Shown here in pieces: positions 25,511-36,100 of a stretch of DNA of 64,000 nucleotides. The stretch comes from Hypericum androsaemum. Taxonomy: Eukaryota > Streptophyta > Magnoliopsida > Malpighiales > Hypericaceae. Below the pieces are notes generated by a model that searched no databases, was not told where the DNA came from, and saw nothing but the letters and a program-made list of their open reading frames with translations. Numbering within the stretch: position 1 is the stretch's first letter; each line of letters begins with the position of its first letter. The DNA is taken from the NCBI GenBank assembly GCA_963995505.1, contig OZ023187.1, positions 1,061,501 through 1,125,500 on the forward strand, read 5' to 3'. Both the position numbers and the translations under genes were made by a program.

Positions 25511-25583
25511 GGGGATGTAGCTCAAATGGTAGAGCGCCCGCTTTGCATGCGGGAGGTACAGGGTTCGATCCCCTGCATCTCCA
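25511..25583 (+). tRNA. tRNA-Ala (anticodon UGC)
   Basis: A 73-base cloverleaf has acceptor GGGGATG paired with CATCTCC plus discriminator A. The anticodon stem is CCCGC/GCGGG around loop TTTGCAT, with anticodon TGC at 25544-25546. The T-arm is CAGGG-TTCGATC-CCCTG. Internal promoters are the A box TAGCTCAAATGG and B box GGTTCGATCCC. There is no intron and no genomic CCA tail beyond the natural end, as for a nuclear gene. Confidence 0.97.
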
Positions 25584-25594
25584 TATTTCACCAG

Positions 25595-25600
25595 TTTTTT
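25595..25600 (+). terminator. Pol III terminator of tRNA-Ala
   Basis: A run of six T starts 11 bases after the tRNA end, the normal RNA polymerase III stop. Confidence 0.75.
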
Positions 25601-26786
25601 CTATTACATGCTGTTCCTCTTTTCAGAGTTCGGGCCCCCATTTTGGTAGGACTGAAAATACAAGAATTTTGATCGGAATAATTGGTTTAATTTAAATTCA
25701 AGATGAATAATTATAAATTGTCACTCGTTACATAATTTTAATCGCAGAAGCTGAGTTTGAATTCCATACATCTGATTAAACTAAAATAACTATAAAATTT
25801 ATCTGCCTCCCTTAATCACAGACTTCATTGGGATTTGGGAGCAATGTTTTAAAAATCGATCCGGGGGCAATTTTTGTCTAAAACCCATCAAGCAGTCTGA
25901 TTGGTATTTCCAGGTGACCCAGTTTTCTTTTTATTTTTTTTATTTTATCAGATTTAATCTAGAAATAAAATCTCGACTTTCACGCTCGGAGCGTGTACAT
26001 CACTTTTGGATCAAAACAAACTTATCTTTTTAACAATTCTTGATAATATGTCAACTAAGTCAAACGAATTGGACTAATATGTCGAACATGAAAACTTGTA
26101 TAATCATCTTCTTTGTACTTCTAGACTTGTTTAATTCATGTCTGAAGACTTTATTTGGATAAACTGTATAACAAAGTTGCTAAATATTTATTAAATTTTA
26201 TTTAATAATATTAATATAAAATAGAAGTTATAGTCTGACTGTCAATCTGATCGTTCAGACCGAACGAACCAAAAATTTTAAGTATTCTGAGTCGTCTTCC
26301 GGATCGATTTTGAAAATATTGATCGGAAGCTCAATGCGATGATCTAATCTTAAATATTATAGCCCCGGAAAATTTGTCCACGTTCAACACCCCACATGTC
26401 AATCAACCAAATTGACAAATTATATAATTGGATCCACAACCCTGATTAAGATTGCAAATACTCCAAGGCCCAACACCAGCACATGATAATGCTAAGAATG
26501 ACTAGATTAGGCTACATCATCAATTTCCGATCGAATGACTCTATTTTAATCAAATGTTTTGAGCTCGAATCGAATCGTATAGCCTCGTTACATTTTCGGA
26601 TATAAGATGATACCAACAACGTAAAACTACATTTTTTATCCAAATACCAACAACGTAAAACTACATTTTTTATCCAAATTAAATAGGAGGAAAGTCCCGG
26701 CCGGTCTCCTGCCTAAATGGCACTCCCACAATCATCTCTTGGATAAGCTTAAGCTACTAATACGGGCAGCTAAGCTAAAGCTCAAG
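25601..26786. other. AT-rich intergenic spacer with a 34-bp duplication
   Basis: No gene is supported. The only clear structure is a perfect 34-bp direct repeat at 26611-26644 and 26645-26678, about 110 bp downstream of the F-box stop codon. Confidence 0.6.
26611..26678. repeat. Perfect 34-bp tandem duplication
   Basis: The unit begins TACCAACAACGTAAAACTAC and is repeated immediately without change. The lack of divergence suggests a recent slippage or repair event. Confidence 0.9.
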
Positions 26787-28004
26787 CTAACATTCCGCAC
26801 TCACGCAGGCGGCGCGTGAGATCGCCTCCGGGAGATCCGCCCCTCTCGTCCACTCCCCGCTCGCCGAATCGTAGATTAGCACTAATCCCTCCTTAATCCC
26901 CCTTGTGCTCCTCCCGCTCCTCCTTAACAAGTCATCAATTGACCCAATCACTTGGATTAGTACCACCTTATCATCCACCCCTACGCAACTGAACCTAATG
27001 GTATTGTCTAGCCTAACTTGGGCTGGCAGGGGCGGACTCCTGAGACGGGACCACCCGCCCCCGCCGTTCACACTACCATCCCGGCCCTTCCTCCGCGCGT
27101 CGAACCGCCAAAACGACAGCTCCACCGCGTGGCTGGCCAGGATATACAATTGCCCCACGGCTGCGCACGCTGCCACCACGCACCCGCCCCCTGGCACCGC
27201 GCGGCTCCGCAGCCACACCCCGCCGCCCTCCACATCGTACAGGTCCATTGACCCCGCGTAAACGCGCGCCTCCACCGCCCCAGCCGCGGCGGCGCGTGAG
27301 ATGTCCCCTCCGCCGACCTTGAGCCCGCCGATCAGGTAGAGCACCCCGTGCGCAGCGGCGCCGACGCAGCCGAACCTTCTCCTCGGCGCGTGGGCCGCCA
27401 CGCGCCACGCATCCTCCGCAGGATCGTACTCCTCCACCTCGTTCCCGCCGCTGGCCACGTATATCCGCCCCGATACTGCAGCAGCCGCGAACCGCCTCGC
27501 CGTGGACGGCATCGGAGAACGGACGGCGACCTCCCCGCTCCACGCATCGTAGCAGAGCAGCGTCCCCTCCCGTCCGACGACGTAGATCCTGGGCCCCACA
27601 GCCGCCAGCCGCGAGTGTGTGAGGCTGAGTGACGTCACCCCCGGGATGGCGGGGCCCACGCGCCAGGGGCCGGTGAGGTCGGGGAGGGAGGAGACGGCGA
27701 GGCCGCCGGAAGGGGGGGAGAGTGAGAGGGCGAAGACGGAGGGTTGGAGGAGGCGGCGGGTGCGGCGGAGGGAGAGGAAGAAGGGGGAGAGGAGGAGGTG
27801 GGCCCAGCGGAGGCATACTTTGGAGAGGGAGAGCAGCGAGGAGGAGGGGACGCGGGAGAGGCAGTCGAGGAGGATGTCGTCCGGGAGGGAGGAGATGGTG
27901 GTCGTTTTGGGTGGGATGGGTGTCGTCTGGGTGGGTGAGGTGTCGTTCGGGGTCGGGATGCAGGTCTTCACTAGCCATGTGAAGTGGCAGCTTTCTCCTC
28001 GCAT
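26787..28004 (-). CDS. F-box/kelch-repeat protein, single exon
   Basis: A 405-residue intronless protein. The F-box lies at about residues 38-78 (ISSLPDDILLDCLSRVPSSS, LSKVCLRWAHLL) and would bind an SKP1/ASK adaptor in an SCF ubiquitin ligase. Kelch repeats follow from about 135 to 385 with repeated segments such as RIYVVGREGTLLCYDAWSGE, RIYVASGGNEVEEYDPAEDA and GVLYLIGGL, forming a substrate-binding propeller. The N-terminus (SCHFTWLVKTCIPTPN) resembles the conserved lead-in of the Arabidopsis At5g26960 group. The gene is unusually GC-rich against its AT-rich surroundings, as intronless plant F-box genes often are. The substrate is unknown. Confidence 0.9.
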   Translation of the reverse strand: MRGESCHFTWLVKTCIPTPNDTSPTQTTPIPPKTTTISSLPDDILLDCLSRVPSSSLLSLSKVCLRWAHLLLSPFFLSLRRTRRLLQPSVFALSLSPPSGGLAVSSLPDLTGPWRVGPAIPGVTSLSLTHSRLAAVGPRIYVVGREGTLLCYDAWSGEVAVRSPMPSTARRFAAAAVSGRIYVASGGNEVEEYDPAEDAWRVAAHAPRRRFGCVGAAAHGVLYLIGGLKVGGGDISRAAAAGAVEARVYAGSMDLYDVEGGGVWLRSRAVPGGGCVVAACAAVGQLYILASHAVELSFWRFDARRKGRDGSVNGGGGWSRLRSPPLPAQVRLDNTIRFSCVGVDDKVVLIQVIGSIDDLLRRSGRSTRGIKEGLVLIYDSASGEWTRGADLPEAISRAACVSAEC

Positions 28005-28125
28005 TGTCGGCGACGGAGGAGAAATAGTCGGTGGAGTTGGAGAGAGTTACTTGTGAAAATAATCGGTTTTTTCCTCTTAATTCTAAGCTTTCTTGTATGA
28101 CATTATCTTGTTATATGTTCTGCAG

Positions 28126-28840
28126 GTTAAAGACTTCGTGTTGGTGTCAGATAGTGCTTATATGAGTGAGCGGGTTCTGGCAATGGAAAAGACTATATTG
28201 GGGAAGTTGGACTGGTACCTCACTGTTCCAACTCCATATGTCTTTCTTGTAAGATATATCAAAGCTTCTTTTTTTTTTTTGAGGAAAATATATCAAAGCT
28301 TCTGTACCAGATGACAAGGATGTAAGCTGCTGATACATTCTTAAGTCCTCTTCTTTTATAATGGAAATTATTTATGGTCACATAGCATTAGCTTACAGTT
28401 CTGTTTTAATGACAATGCAGATGGAGAACTTGGCTTTCTTCCTTGCTGAACTTGGTCGGATGCAGTATCCCATCGTCACCAAGTACTCCCCCTCGGTCCT
28501 TGCTGCCTCTGCCGTGTATGCCGCTAGATGCACGCTCGAGAAGCAACCGGCTTGGACCGAGACTTTAAAGCACTACACTGGCTTCTCAGAAGCGATGCTC
28601 ATGTAATGTCCCTTCAGATATTCTCTTCTAAAAGTAACATCGAAGTTGGACTCAATTAGACGGATTCTGATCCGGTCATCTTCTGGGTTCTTTTGTGTAT
28701 TTGACAGGGAATGTGCTAAGCTTCTGGTGAAGTTTCATGCTGGAAAAGCTCAAGGCCGTGCATAAGAAATTCTCGAGCACGGAGCAAGGAGCTGTCGCTT
28801 TGCCCTTCTTCAACTTGAAGATCCGGATTCGAAGCTTCCT
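28126..28840 (+). pseudogene. Truncated cyclin B pseudogene
   Basis: Three exon-like blocks (28126-~28316, 28421-28602, 28708-~28840) match the C-terminal half of plant mitotic B-type cyclins: AYMSERVLAMEKTILGKLDW, LTVPTPYVFLVRYIKAS, AASAVYAARCTLEKQPAW, and in another frame KLKAVHKKFSSTEQGAVAL. The upstream half, including the cyclin-box MRAILxDW region, is absent. The first block is frameshifted by a 34-base insertion scar (28270-28303 net) and the last by a one-base indel near 28745. Splice sites are still recognisable. It starts only 120 bp from the divergent F-box gene and is not functional. Confidence 0.8.
28254..28303 (-). mobile_element. Ultra-short LINE-type insertion with 16-bp target duplication
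   Basis: Two identical 16-base copies of ATATATCAAAGCTTCT (28254-28269 and 28288-28303) flank just 18 bases: eleven T and GAGGAAA. On the minus strand this is TTTCCTC plus a poly-A tail. It has the structure of target-primed reverse transcription aborted almost at once. It breaks the cyclin reading frame. Confidence 0.75.
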
Positions 28841-29297
28841 AACTTCATCAAGCCTTTGATTCCAAGCGTATGAATAGTTTTCTCCCATGTCTCCATGCAA
28901 CAACAACCATCATTTGCGTTATAATTTCTAGGCCAAGTGGGAAAGATCAATTATCATGATCTTTTAGTTTGTCTAATTAAGTTCTTGTTTTTGGTGGCAT
29001 GCCTTGCCTTTGATTGTAATTGGTCTCAAACTCCTCTCTCTGTGATACAGTTATGTTGGATATATAGATGAATGAATGTTAGAAATCTACAATGTAACCC
29101 GGTTTTCACACTCGAAACTCGAACTAGCAATATAATAAACTCAACACAAACACCCCTGAAAAAAAAAAGAGTAGGCTGCAGATACTTGTTGCTCCAAAAG
29201 GTTTGCAAGATGCATCGCAGAAAACCCAATAAGTTGCAACAAATTGTAACTAGATTGTACAATGTATCTTCTTATTGACTAGTTTCTTCAATCACTC
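28841..29297. other. Spacer between cyclin pseudogene and CNX6
   Basis: Nothing coding is supported. The right part probably includes the CNX6 3'UTR. Confidence 0.45.
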
Positions 29298-29882
29298 TCA
29301 GTCACTAGTTCGATTTTCGGGCTCTCCTATATCATCCACCTTGACCTTGCCTCCGCAGCAGCTGTTAACTCTCTGTGGTTCACTGAGAGTCTTTCTTTCG
29401 CAGCAAGTTCTGTCCGTCGCTCCCAACTCCAGCTTCCTTTCCATGAACTCCGAGTTCTCTTTCCAGACCTCCCCGTTTGAGTAAACTTCCTTCTTCCATA
29501 TTGGGACGGATGCCTTAAGCTCATCGATCACGAATTTACAAGCATCAAGTGCATCGACGCGATGAACAGCTGATACAGCAATGAAGACGCTTGTGTCTCC
29601 GACTGGGACTGGGCCAAGGCGATGAGCCACTGCAATGGCGTGGATGTTCCAGGATGATCTAGCAGATGAGCAGATAGCTTTGAGTTGGCGTATCGCCATC
29701 GGTACATAAGCTTCATACCTTAGTAAAACAACTTTCCTGCCCGCAAAAGTATCACGTGTTGTGCCTGAAAATGTCGCTATAGCACCAGCTTGTGGAGCAC
29801 TGACGTAGTTTATGTGCTTGGCTAAGTCAATTACGATACCGTCTTCCAAGATTTCGACCAGATCTTTGTCCTCGTCCGCCAT
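29298..29882 (-). CDS. CNX6: Molybdopterin synthase catalytic (large) subunit
   Basis: A 194-residue MoaE-type protein that, with the small subunit CNX7, adds two sulfurs to precursor Z to make molybdopterin for nitrate reductase, aldehyde oxidase and related enzymes in the cytosol. Key segments are GAIATFSGTTRDTF, LRYEAYVPMAIRQL, VAHRLGPVPVGDTSVFIAV, CKFVIDELKASVPIWKKEVY (the lysines form the active site) and WKENSEFMERKLEL. A cysteine pair (SCCGGKVKVDD) marks the plant C-terminal extension. I chose the ATG at 29882 because MADEDKD matches the family start; an in-frame ATG at 29891 adds three residues. The coding part has no intron; an upstream leader exon with an intron is plausible between 29900 and 30720 but unproven. 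Confidence 0.92.
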   Translation of the reverse strand: MADEDKDLVEILEDGIVIDLAKHINYVSAPQAGAIATFSGTTRDTFAGRKVVLLRYEAYVPMAIRQLKAICSSARSSWNIHAIAVAHRLGPVPVGDTSVFIAVSAVHRVDALDACKFVIDELKASVPIWKKEVYSNGEVWKENSEFMERKLELGATDRTCCERKTLSEPQRVNSCCGGKVKVDDIGEPENRTSD

Positions 29883-29891
29883 CTCTAACAT

Positions 29892-31130
29892 GAAATCTTG
29901 CAGCTAACCGAGAGGGTAATTACTTACCTGTCTTCACGAGTCCCATCCAATTGCTCTACAACCATGGTGCATCTGAAACATAGGACAAGAGCTCTGAGCT
30001 TATCTATAGAAGCTCCCTAGTTCCAGTTAAGCACACATTATCAGCTAAAACAGGCAATTTAATGTCGAAAACAAAGGCACCAAGATGAAGCAAGAGAATT
30101 CAAGCAGAGCGATGATCGCTTCAATAAGTCAGCAAAAACACATTTCTTCGACTGATCAGTCAATAGCACACCTTGAACTAAAGCTCGTTGCAGGTAGGAA
30201 GCATCATCAAGCATAACCTTCCAGCCCCATTCTCACACATATCAATCCCAATCCCGGATCCGGAATCCGAATTCTCACACCTTCTTGCCTTGTCCACTGC
30301 TCAATTGCCTCATCCTCTACATTTAACCCACTTTTCTAGAACAAAAAAAAGATTCCAAAAAAAGCAGTCAACTTGCCTCTGTATCTCTCCCAATTCAAAG
30401 TCAATCCCATTTAACAAAAACTCAATTTAAATCAAGACCCCATAACCAAAACTTGAGCCTCACAAAGCTGAAGAAGCAGAGACATCAAATAAATAGTAAC
30501 AGAAATAATCCCAGGCACAAGAATAACACCACCCCCGTGCAAAACCCGAAAATGCAGCTACGTTAAAATTACATAAATTTAGCTCTTCAATTGTCTTTTC
30601 AGTTTTCGGTCTAATGGACGTTCTAATACAATAATATACAAAGAACAACAAAGTAGTGCATAGGACATACCGTCTCGAACCTGAATGAATCGGTATCATG
30701 TTCTCTGTTGTTCTTGTCCTCTCCGCTGCTTGCTCCTACCTAGAACACACGAGTTGGGGTTTAGTAGGCGGGGCCCGGACACGTTTTCCAGGTCCAATTT
30801 TTTTTTTGAGGGGTGGTCCAAATTTATTTGGGCTTCGCTATGGCGGCCCGAACGGTTTGGCATTGGTTTTTTCCTGGAACCACTCGGTATTTGGATACTA
30901 ATTAAATACATATATTTATGTTCGAATTGGGTTGAATCCGAAATGGTACAGAATTATTCCGACCAAATTTAAACAGTACTCATTTTTCCGAGGTTCAACT
31001 CGAAATTTTCAGTTAAGCTTTAACCGGAATAACCCGTTGCCGGTTGTGGTTTCTTCCACTAAACTTTCAGCTTCGAGGAGACTGATGCTTTTGGTATAGC
31101 AATCATAATTAGGAATATGCCCCAACCTGC
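29892..31130. other. CNX6 leader region and spacer
   Basis: No second gene is supported. The stretch 29900-30700 may be a 5'UTR intron of CNX6. At 30791-30825 there is a poly-T insertion flanked by near-identical GGTCCAA(A)TTT copies. Confidence 0.4.
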
Positions 31131-31139
31131 CTTTCTCGA

Positions 31140-31400
31140 CACTGTAAGAGTGTAATTTCGGTCCAAAAATCAGACTAATAAAAAAAATTCAGAACTTAAG
31201 AGCACTCGAGACGAGACTCGTCTCAAACGGCAAAGAGTATAATTTCGGTCCAAACATTAGACGAGTAAAAAAATCTACTTATGAAAAACATAAAATGCTT
31301 CAAGAACTCATCTTAAAACCTAAAATGCAGAATTTAAGAGCACTCGAGACCCGTCTCAAATGACAAAGAGTATAATTTCGGTCTGAACATCGCGCTACTA
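31140..31400. repeat. Imperfect repeats in the sulfotransferase 3' region
   Basis: The motifs GAGT(G/A)TAATTTCGGTCC (three times, at about 31145, 31225 and 31366) and AATTTAAGAGCACTCGAGAC-like blocks (twice) recur with variable spacing. They lie in the 3'UTR or just after the sulfotransferase gene, and part of this sequence was copied to 19680-19740. Confidence 0.65.
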
Positions 31401-31434
31401 AAAACTCTACTTGTGCAACAAAACAAAAGATACC

Positions 31435-32433
31435 TTAAAACTTAAAGCTTAAACCAGAGCCCTCGAGCTTCTGTTTCATAATGTGATCAAATTTCTGCAC
31501 CATTTCAGCTGTTAAAAGATTCGTCCAATCCCCCACACTTGCCTTCCTGAAGAAGAGCTTCTTCTCCACGTTGCTCGCCGAGATGGTCCCGTGCTTGTTG
31601 ACCTCCATGTCTCGCAAGCTCTCGAAGCTGCACAGCCTCGATATCTCTTCGACCTTGCCCTCGCTCTCTTCCTCCGACGAGAAACCGCGCCCCAGGAAGT
31701 CTGCAGTCCTCCTCGTGAACGTGTCCGGATGTTGCTTGACGTCCTCGTACATCAAGAAGAGGACCTTGTCGGGCCTTTCCCGGCTCGCCTTCCAGTATCC
31801 AAGAACATGGTCCAGAAATGGCCCGTTCACGTCAACTCCTCTGCAGAATTGGTCAAAAGCTGTCTCCAGCGAGTGGTTCTCTTCGGGCTTTCCAGCACGG
31901 AAGAAATGCCAGGACGAGGCAAAGGCGTCGAGTGGGTTCCGGCACATGTAGATAACAGGGCAGTTGGAGTTCCTGACGGAGTCCGGGATGCTCTGGAAAG
32001 GAAGGTGAGTAGCGAAGAGCCGCGGGGAAGGGAGGCCGGAGAGATCAGGAAAAGGGCTCACCGCGTAATGGCTCAGCTCAATGAAACGGACAAGTTCATG
32101 GGGATTGAACTTGAACAAGGGGTGATCATCCAAGTCCGGATACCGATGGCGATTCGCTATAGCAAAAACCAGGGCCTTCAACCAAGTAGTACCGCATTTC
32201 GGCTTGGTGGCCAAGAATATATCAGTGTCCAAAGCCTGGAAGTTCCTCTGGAAAGAGATCTTCCCAGGAAGAGCTCCTTCGAAGTACCAAAAGCCTTGGT
32301 GTTGTATAAGCTTCCACCCCATATGCACCGCTTTCGGAAGGAGCTCGTTTAGCTCCTCGCATTCCCTCTTGAACTCTTCGGCAGCTGATCCGCCGTTCCG
32401 AGCTGGCCTCGTTTGCTTCGGTTCCTCCATCAT
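31435..32433 (-). CDS. Cytosolic sulfotransferase, single exon
   Basis: A 332-residue enzyme that transfers sulfate from PAPS to a small hydroxyl or desulfo acceptor in the cytosol. Both cofactor regions are clear: the 5'-phosphosulfate loop KPKCGTTWLKAL (about residue 77), the 3'-phosphate segment CRNPLDAFASSWHF (about 165), and the C-terminal FFRKASVGDWTNLLTAEMVQKFD. The catalytic histidine is in FATHLPF. The loop has Cys where most members have Ser (KSGTTW), a conservative change. The family uses acceptors such as flavonoids, brassinosteroids, hydroxyjasmonate and desulfoglucosinolates; the sequence does not tell which. The first two codons are both ATG; I use 32433. Confidence 0.93.
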   Translation of the reverse strand: MMEEPKQTRPARNGGSAAEEFKRECEELNELLPKAVHMGWKLIQHQGFWYFEGALPGKISFQRNFQALDTDIFLATKPKCGTTWLKALVFAIANRHRYPDLDDHPLFKFNPHELVRFIELSHYAVSPFPDLSGLPSPRLFATHLPFQSIPDSVRNSNCPVIYMCRNPLDAFASSWHFFRAGKPEENHSLETAFDQFCRGVDVNGPFLDHVLGYWKASRERPDKVLFLMYEDVKQHPDTFTRRTADFLGRGFSSEEESEGKVEEISRLCSFESLRDMEVNKHGTISASNVEKKLFFRKASVGDWTNLLTAEMVQKFDHIMKQKLEGSGLSFKF

Positions 32434-33184
32434 CCGAGCTTTTCGACAGGTTAAACCATGTCTGAAGTGTGTGTTTAGGGTTTTTTTTTTGGTCGAGAGT
32501 GTGTTTAGGGTTTAGGGTCTGAAATCGACGTGAAAGACAGAAGTGTACTAATATATAAACTGTCTTCAGCCGGCATGCCACTCGGAAGTGTTAGCTTACA
32601 AGCAGCAGCCAACAAGCACATCCTGACAACTTGCTTCTTGTGAGAATCATTTGGAAACATACTTTGAGCATTTAGTGATAAATGTTCCCAGGCAAGTCGG
32701 GTCAATGAATGCTCGAATACCAAATTATTTCGACGATGAAATTCTAGCGTAGTAGAGATGCATTCACGGACGAAACGATCCAAGCCATGACGTTACGTTC
32801 CCGTCTATCTGGTTCGACGTGCACACCAACAAAACGAGAATGGGGACCACATTAACATCAGAAAAACCACGCTAAATCGATTTCACAAAATCCGTGAATT
32901 GTGTTTGTCAATCATGGCACACAGATACCCCAGTTGCATTCTGGTTCATCTAGCTCACAGCAGCAATCTGCTAGTTGGAAATGTTGCAGTCCAAGAACAC
33001 ACAAGGCAAGTGGTTAAAAAGAAAGTTTGCCTTGGCTGCTGCGTGGTTGGGGAAAGAAATGGTCGAAACAAATCTTAGGAAAATCCTACATGCCAAACTC
33101 TACAATTACAAGCCTATGATTACCACAAACCAACCACTCAGCATAATTACAACAATTTATGTTCAAACCACGATGGCACGTCAG
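32434..33184. other. Sulfotransferase promoter side and SCAB1 3' region
   Basis: No gene is supported. At about 32469-32512 a GTGTGTTTAGGGTTT block occurs twice around a poly-T stretch, described as a finding. The right part likely holds the SCAB1 3'UTR. Confidence 0.4.
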
Positions 33185-36100
33185 TCACGTTACTACATGC
33201 GATCTGTCATCAGGCCCGGCAAGCGTGATCTGAAAACCGAACAATGCGATGTGAATAGACGGCAACACGGTAAAAATAACAAAGGCATGTAGCATGATAC
33301 AAGAGTTTCAAGCTTGAAAGGCGGATGGCGAGAAGAAGGAAAGCACTTACGTTGCAATCAAACGCAAATCTCCTTGCGAGCATGATGGCTGCATTTCTTT
33401 CTCTTTCTGATTCAAAAGCTATCACAAATGAAAGCCCTGTTTTCGCCTGCCAGAATAATGCCTGAGCCACGGCATTCCCACCTCCTCTAACTCCACATAG
33501 CTGAAACATGAGATTTGGTGTCGGAATATGTGCTCAACACAAAACCCTTAGAGCAATACCAATTGAATAAAAAACGGATAAAGCTTTTGCGTGATATGCA
33601 ACAGCAAACAAGCACAAGTAATGAATATACTAAAAATCAAGTCATCTCCCTCTAGAGAAATGTTTATGCCAATAAAAATACCTGCATTGAGGCGGAGTAG
33701 TACTCTTTCGCAATCGTTGTCTTCCCTTTACAAAGCTTTATTCTCATCTTTCCCACATGAAACACATGTATGGATTCCAATGTATGATCACTGCCATTCA
33801 TCTGTGTAACGACAACCTGTACGACAAAGAAAATCCCACAACTATAACTGTCACAATCTCTATGATTGCGAACTTTTACCTATAGAAATAAAAAATTACT
33901 GATGAATGGTGAAGTGAAATCACTTACATTAAATTCCACATCAGATTTGCGTACCAGTGCCTCGACATAGCTTCCCAAACCAGGAGCTGGTCACAAAAGC
34001 ATGTTATTGATCTCTATTACTCAACATCAACAGACTCATGAATCCAAGAGGTGACTAAATATACACATGGGAAGAAACATATCGCATTTTTCAAAGTAAG
34101 ACAAGTACGGAAAATATTTGATACAAACCAGGATCAATGGCTCCAGTAGTAGTTATTGCGATTTTCCTGCTATCACAATTTATCTCCGCTACTAGGAATC
34201 GCCCGACATCATAAGGCTCTGGTGCATAAATTGGTTTTGTTGCTCCTGTAGTAAAGGCCATACAACCACCATCAGCTGATGTAAACATTTCAGTTCTCAG
34301 TTATTACCCTTATTATCGAAATTCAACAAAAAGAAGGCATCAAGCTTACAGTAGGCAACAAAAATCATCCAAAATTGTTCATACAGAAATCCCTTTGACG
34401 AGCGAAAATCAACTCCGGAGAAATTCAATTAAATTTTCATCGTACCAAACAAACTATGTATGGAAAGGGAAGAGAGAACCCCGTTCTCAATATCTTACAC
34501 AGCTAAAACTAATATTTCCATCAAATACCTCGTCCCGTACAGATGACAACGAATAACAACTAGTTATATATTCTAATCTACATGATGTTCAGAGGTTACA
34601 TAATCTACGACATCCTGCAACCCCTATCGGCAGAATCGTCTATCGACTATCACCTTTGGCTAATTGATCAAAAGTATAGAGTAAAAGGACTAATGAGGTT
34701 ATTTAGCAAAAAAAAAGGATGATTATGTTAAATACCTGATATTAGCTCCTTTTTGCCGCCATTTGAAGATACACGATACCACTGAATTGAACACTTGGAC
34801 AGTTCTGGGGATTCATCCGAGCATGGATTAATTCTCAAAAAAGAACCCAAAGCTTCTGAGCCTTCTAATTCATAAAACCGGGATGCATTCTGTTGAGCTC
34901 TCTTGCTCCTGGCCAGCTACAAAACATAAAAGAACATAGCTTAAATAGAGGTTAATACTGAACCAAACAACATGATCTAAAACCCAAAAGCAAATCTCAA
35001 GCACTAAAAGCAGGATAATTTCTTAGCACAGATCATAGTAAGACACACATCACACAATGAGAAATCGAGAGGCAAAGTTGTCGAATAACCTCTCTTTGAA
35101 GTTCAAGGGAGTGCTTAGACTTCTCAGCGAGCTGCATCCTCAACGCTCGTAACTCATGTTCCATATCCATAACCTACATGTACAGTCAAGTAAGTTGTAA
35201 GGGGATGGAGTATCGAATCATAGGTTCCTACTCAAAACTATAAGAAGCTCAACTGCAGGACAGATTATTCAGCAACATAATAGTAAGCCAACCATCCTAA
35301 AATAAGAACGGCAGTGGCTGAAAAGGCTAGAGCATACCCTGCTCGGTTGATGCAGCATCTTGATCCTTCTAGCCTCTTGAACCTCCCTCATTAACTCTTC
35401 AATGTCCTAATATGCCATCATACTTTTCTCAGAGATGGAAATCTAAAAAAACAGATCCCAGAAAGATATGCCTCAAGAATTTGGTCAAAAGAGTCTTGAA
35501 GAAAGAGGTAGGCATTTTGAACCACTAAATCATGAAATTCCTTGATTACATTCAGGGGACGTAGTACACTTTTTTGGATGACAACATGCATACAACGGAT
35601 CAAGAAGATGTCAGGCAAACCTGTTTTCCTGAAGCTCGAGACATTCGTTCATGCTCCTGAAGGGCCTCTTCTACTCTTTGAACAGCTGCTCTAGCGGTTT
35701 CAATTTCTACTCGTGCAGTTGTTCTTTCTTCATCTACAAGCCTCTTTGCATCTTCTGAGGCCTACAAACAGTAGAAGAGCTAAATGAACAAAGAGCTAGT
35801 TTCTGATTGGATTATCCGTCATTAGCAGCAGAAAAAACTTAGTCATGTGGATGCTTTAGAAGCATGCAGAACAGTACCAAGACGAGGTGAAAATATCTAA
35901 GCATTCTGCATGTACAAATTCAATGATGAGAAAATGAAAAGCAGATACACGAAACTGCCTCAACCACTTCAGAATTTACGCTACCTGTTTCAGAAAATTA
36001 GTCAGCCTCTTCACTTCTGACTTTTCTTGAATTAGCTCTCCTTCCCTCTGCATTAACTGAACTGCTAAAGCTTCAACCTGTATGAAAAAATAATTCCCAG

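Noticed and set aside
27073..27978. 301-codon antisense-frame product within the F-box/kelch gene
   Set aside because: Pro/Arg-rich shift-frame shadow of the real gene, which has clear F-box and kelch motifs.
31591..32352. 253-codon plus-strand frame over the sulfotransferase
   Set aside because: Antisense shadow of the intronless gene; no recognisable domain.
32469..32520. Interstitial telomere repeat (TTTAGGG)
   Set aside because: Only isolated TTTAGGG units occur, as part of a 15-bp direct repeat around a poly-T insertion; no tandem telomeric array.
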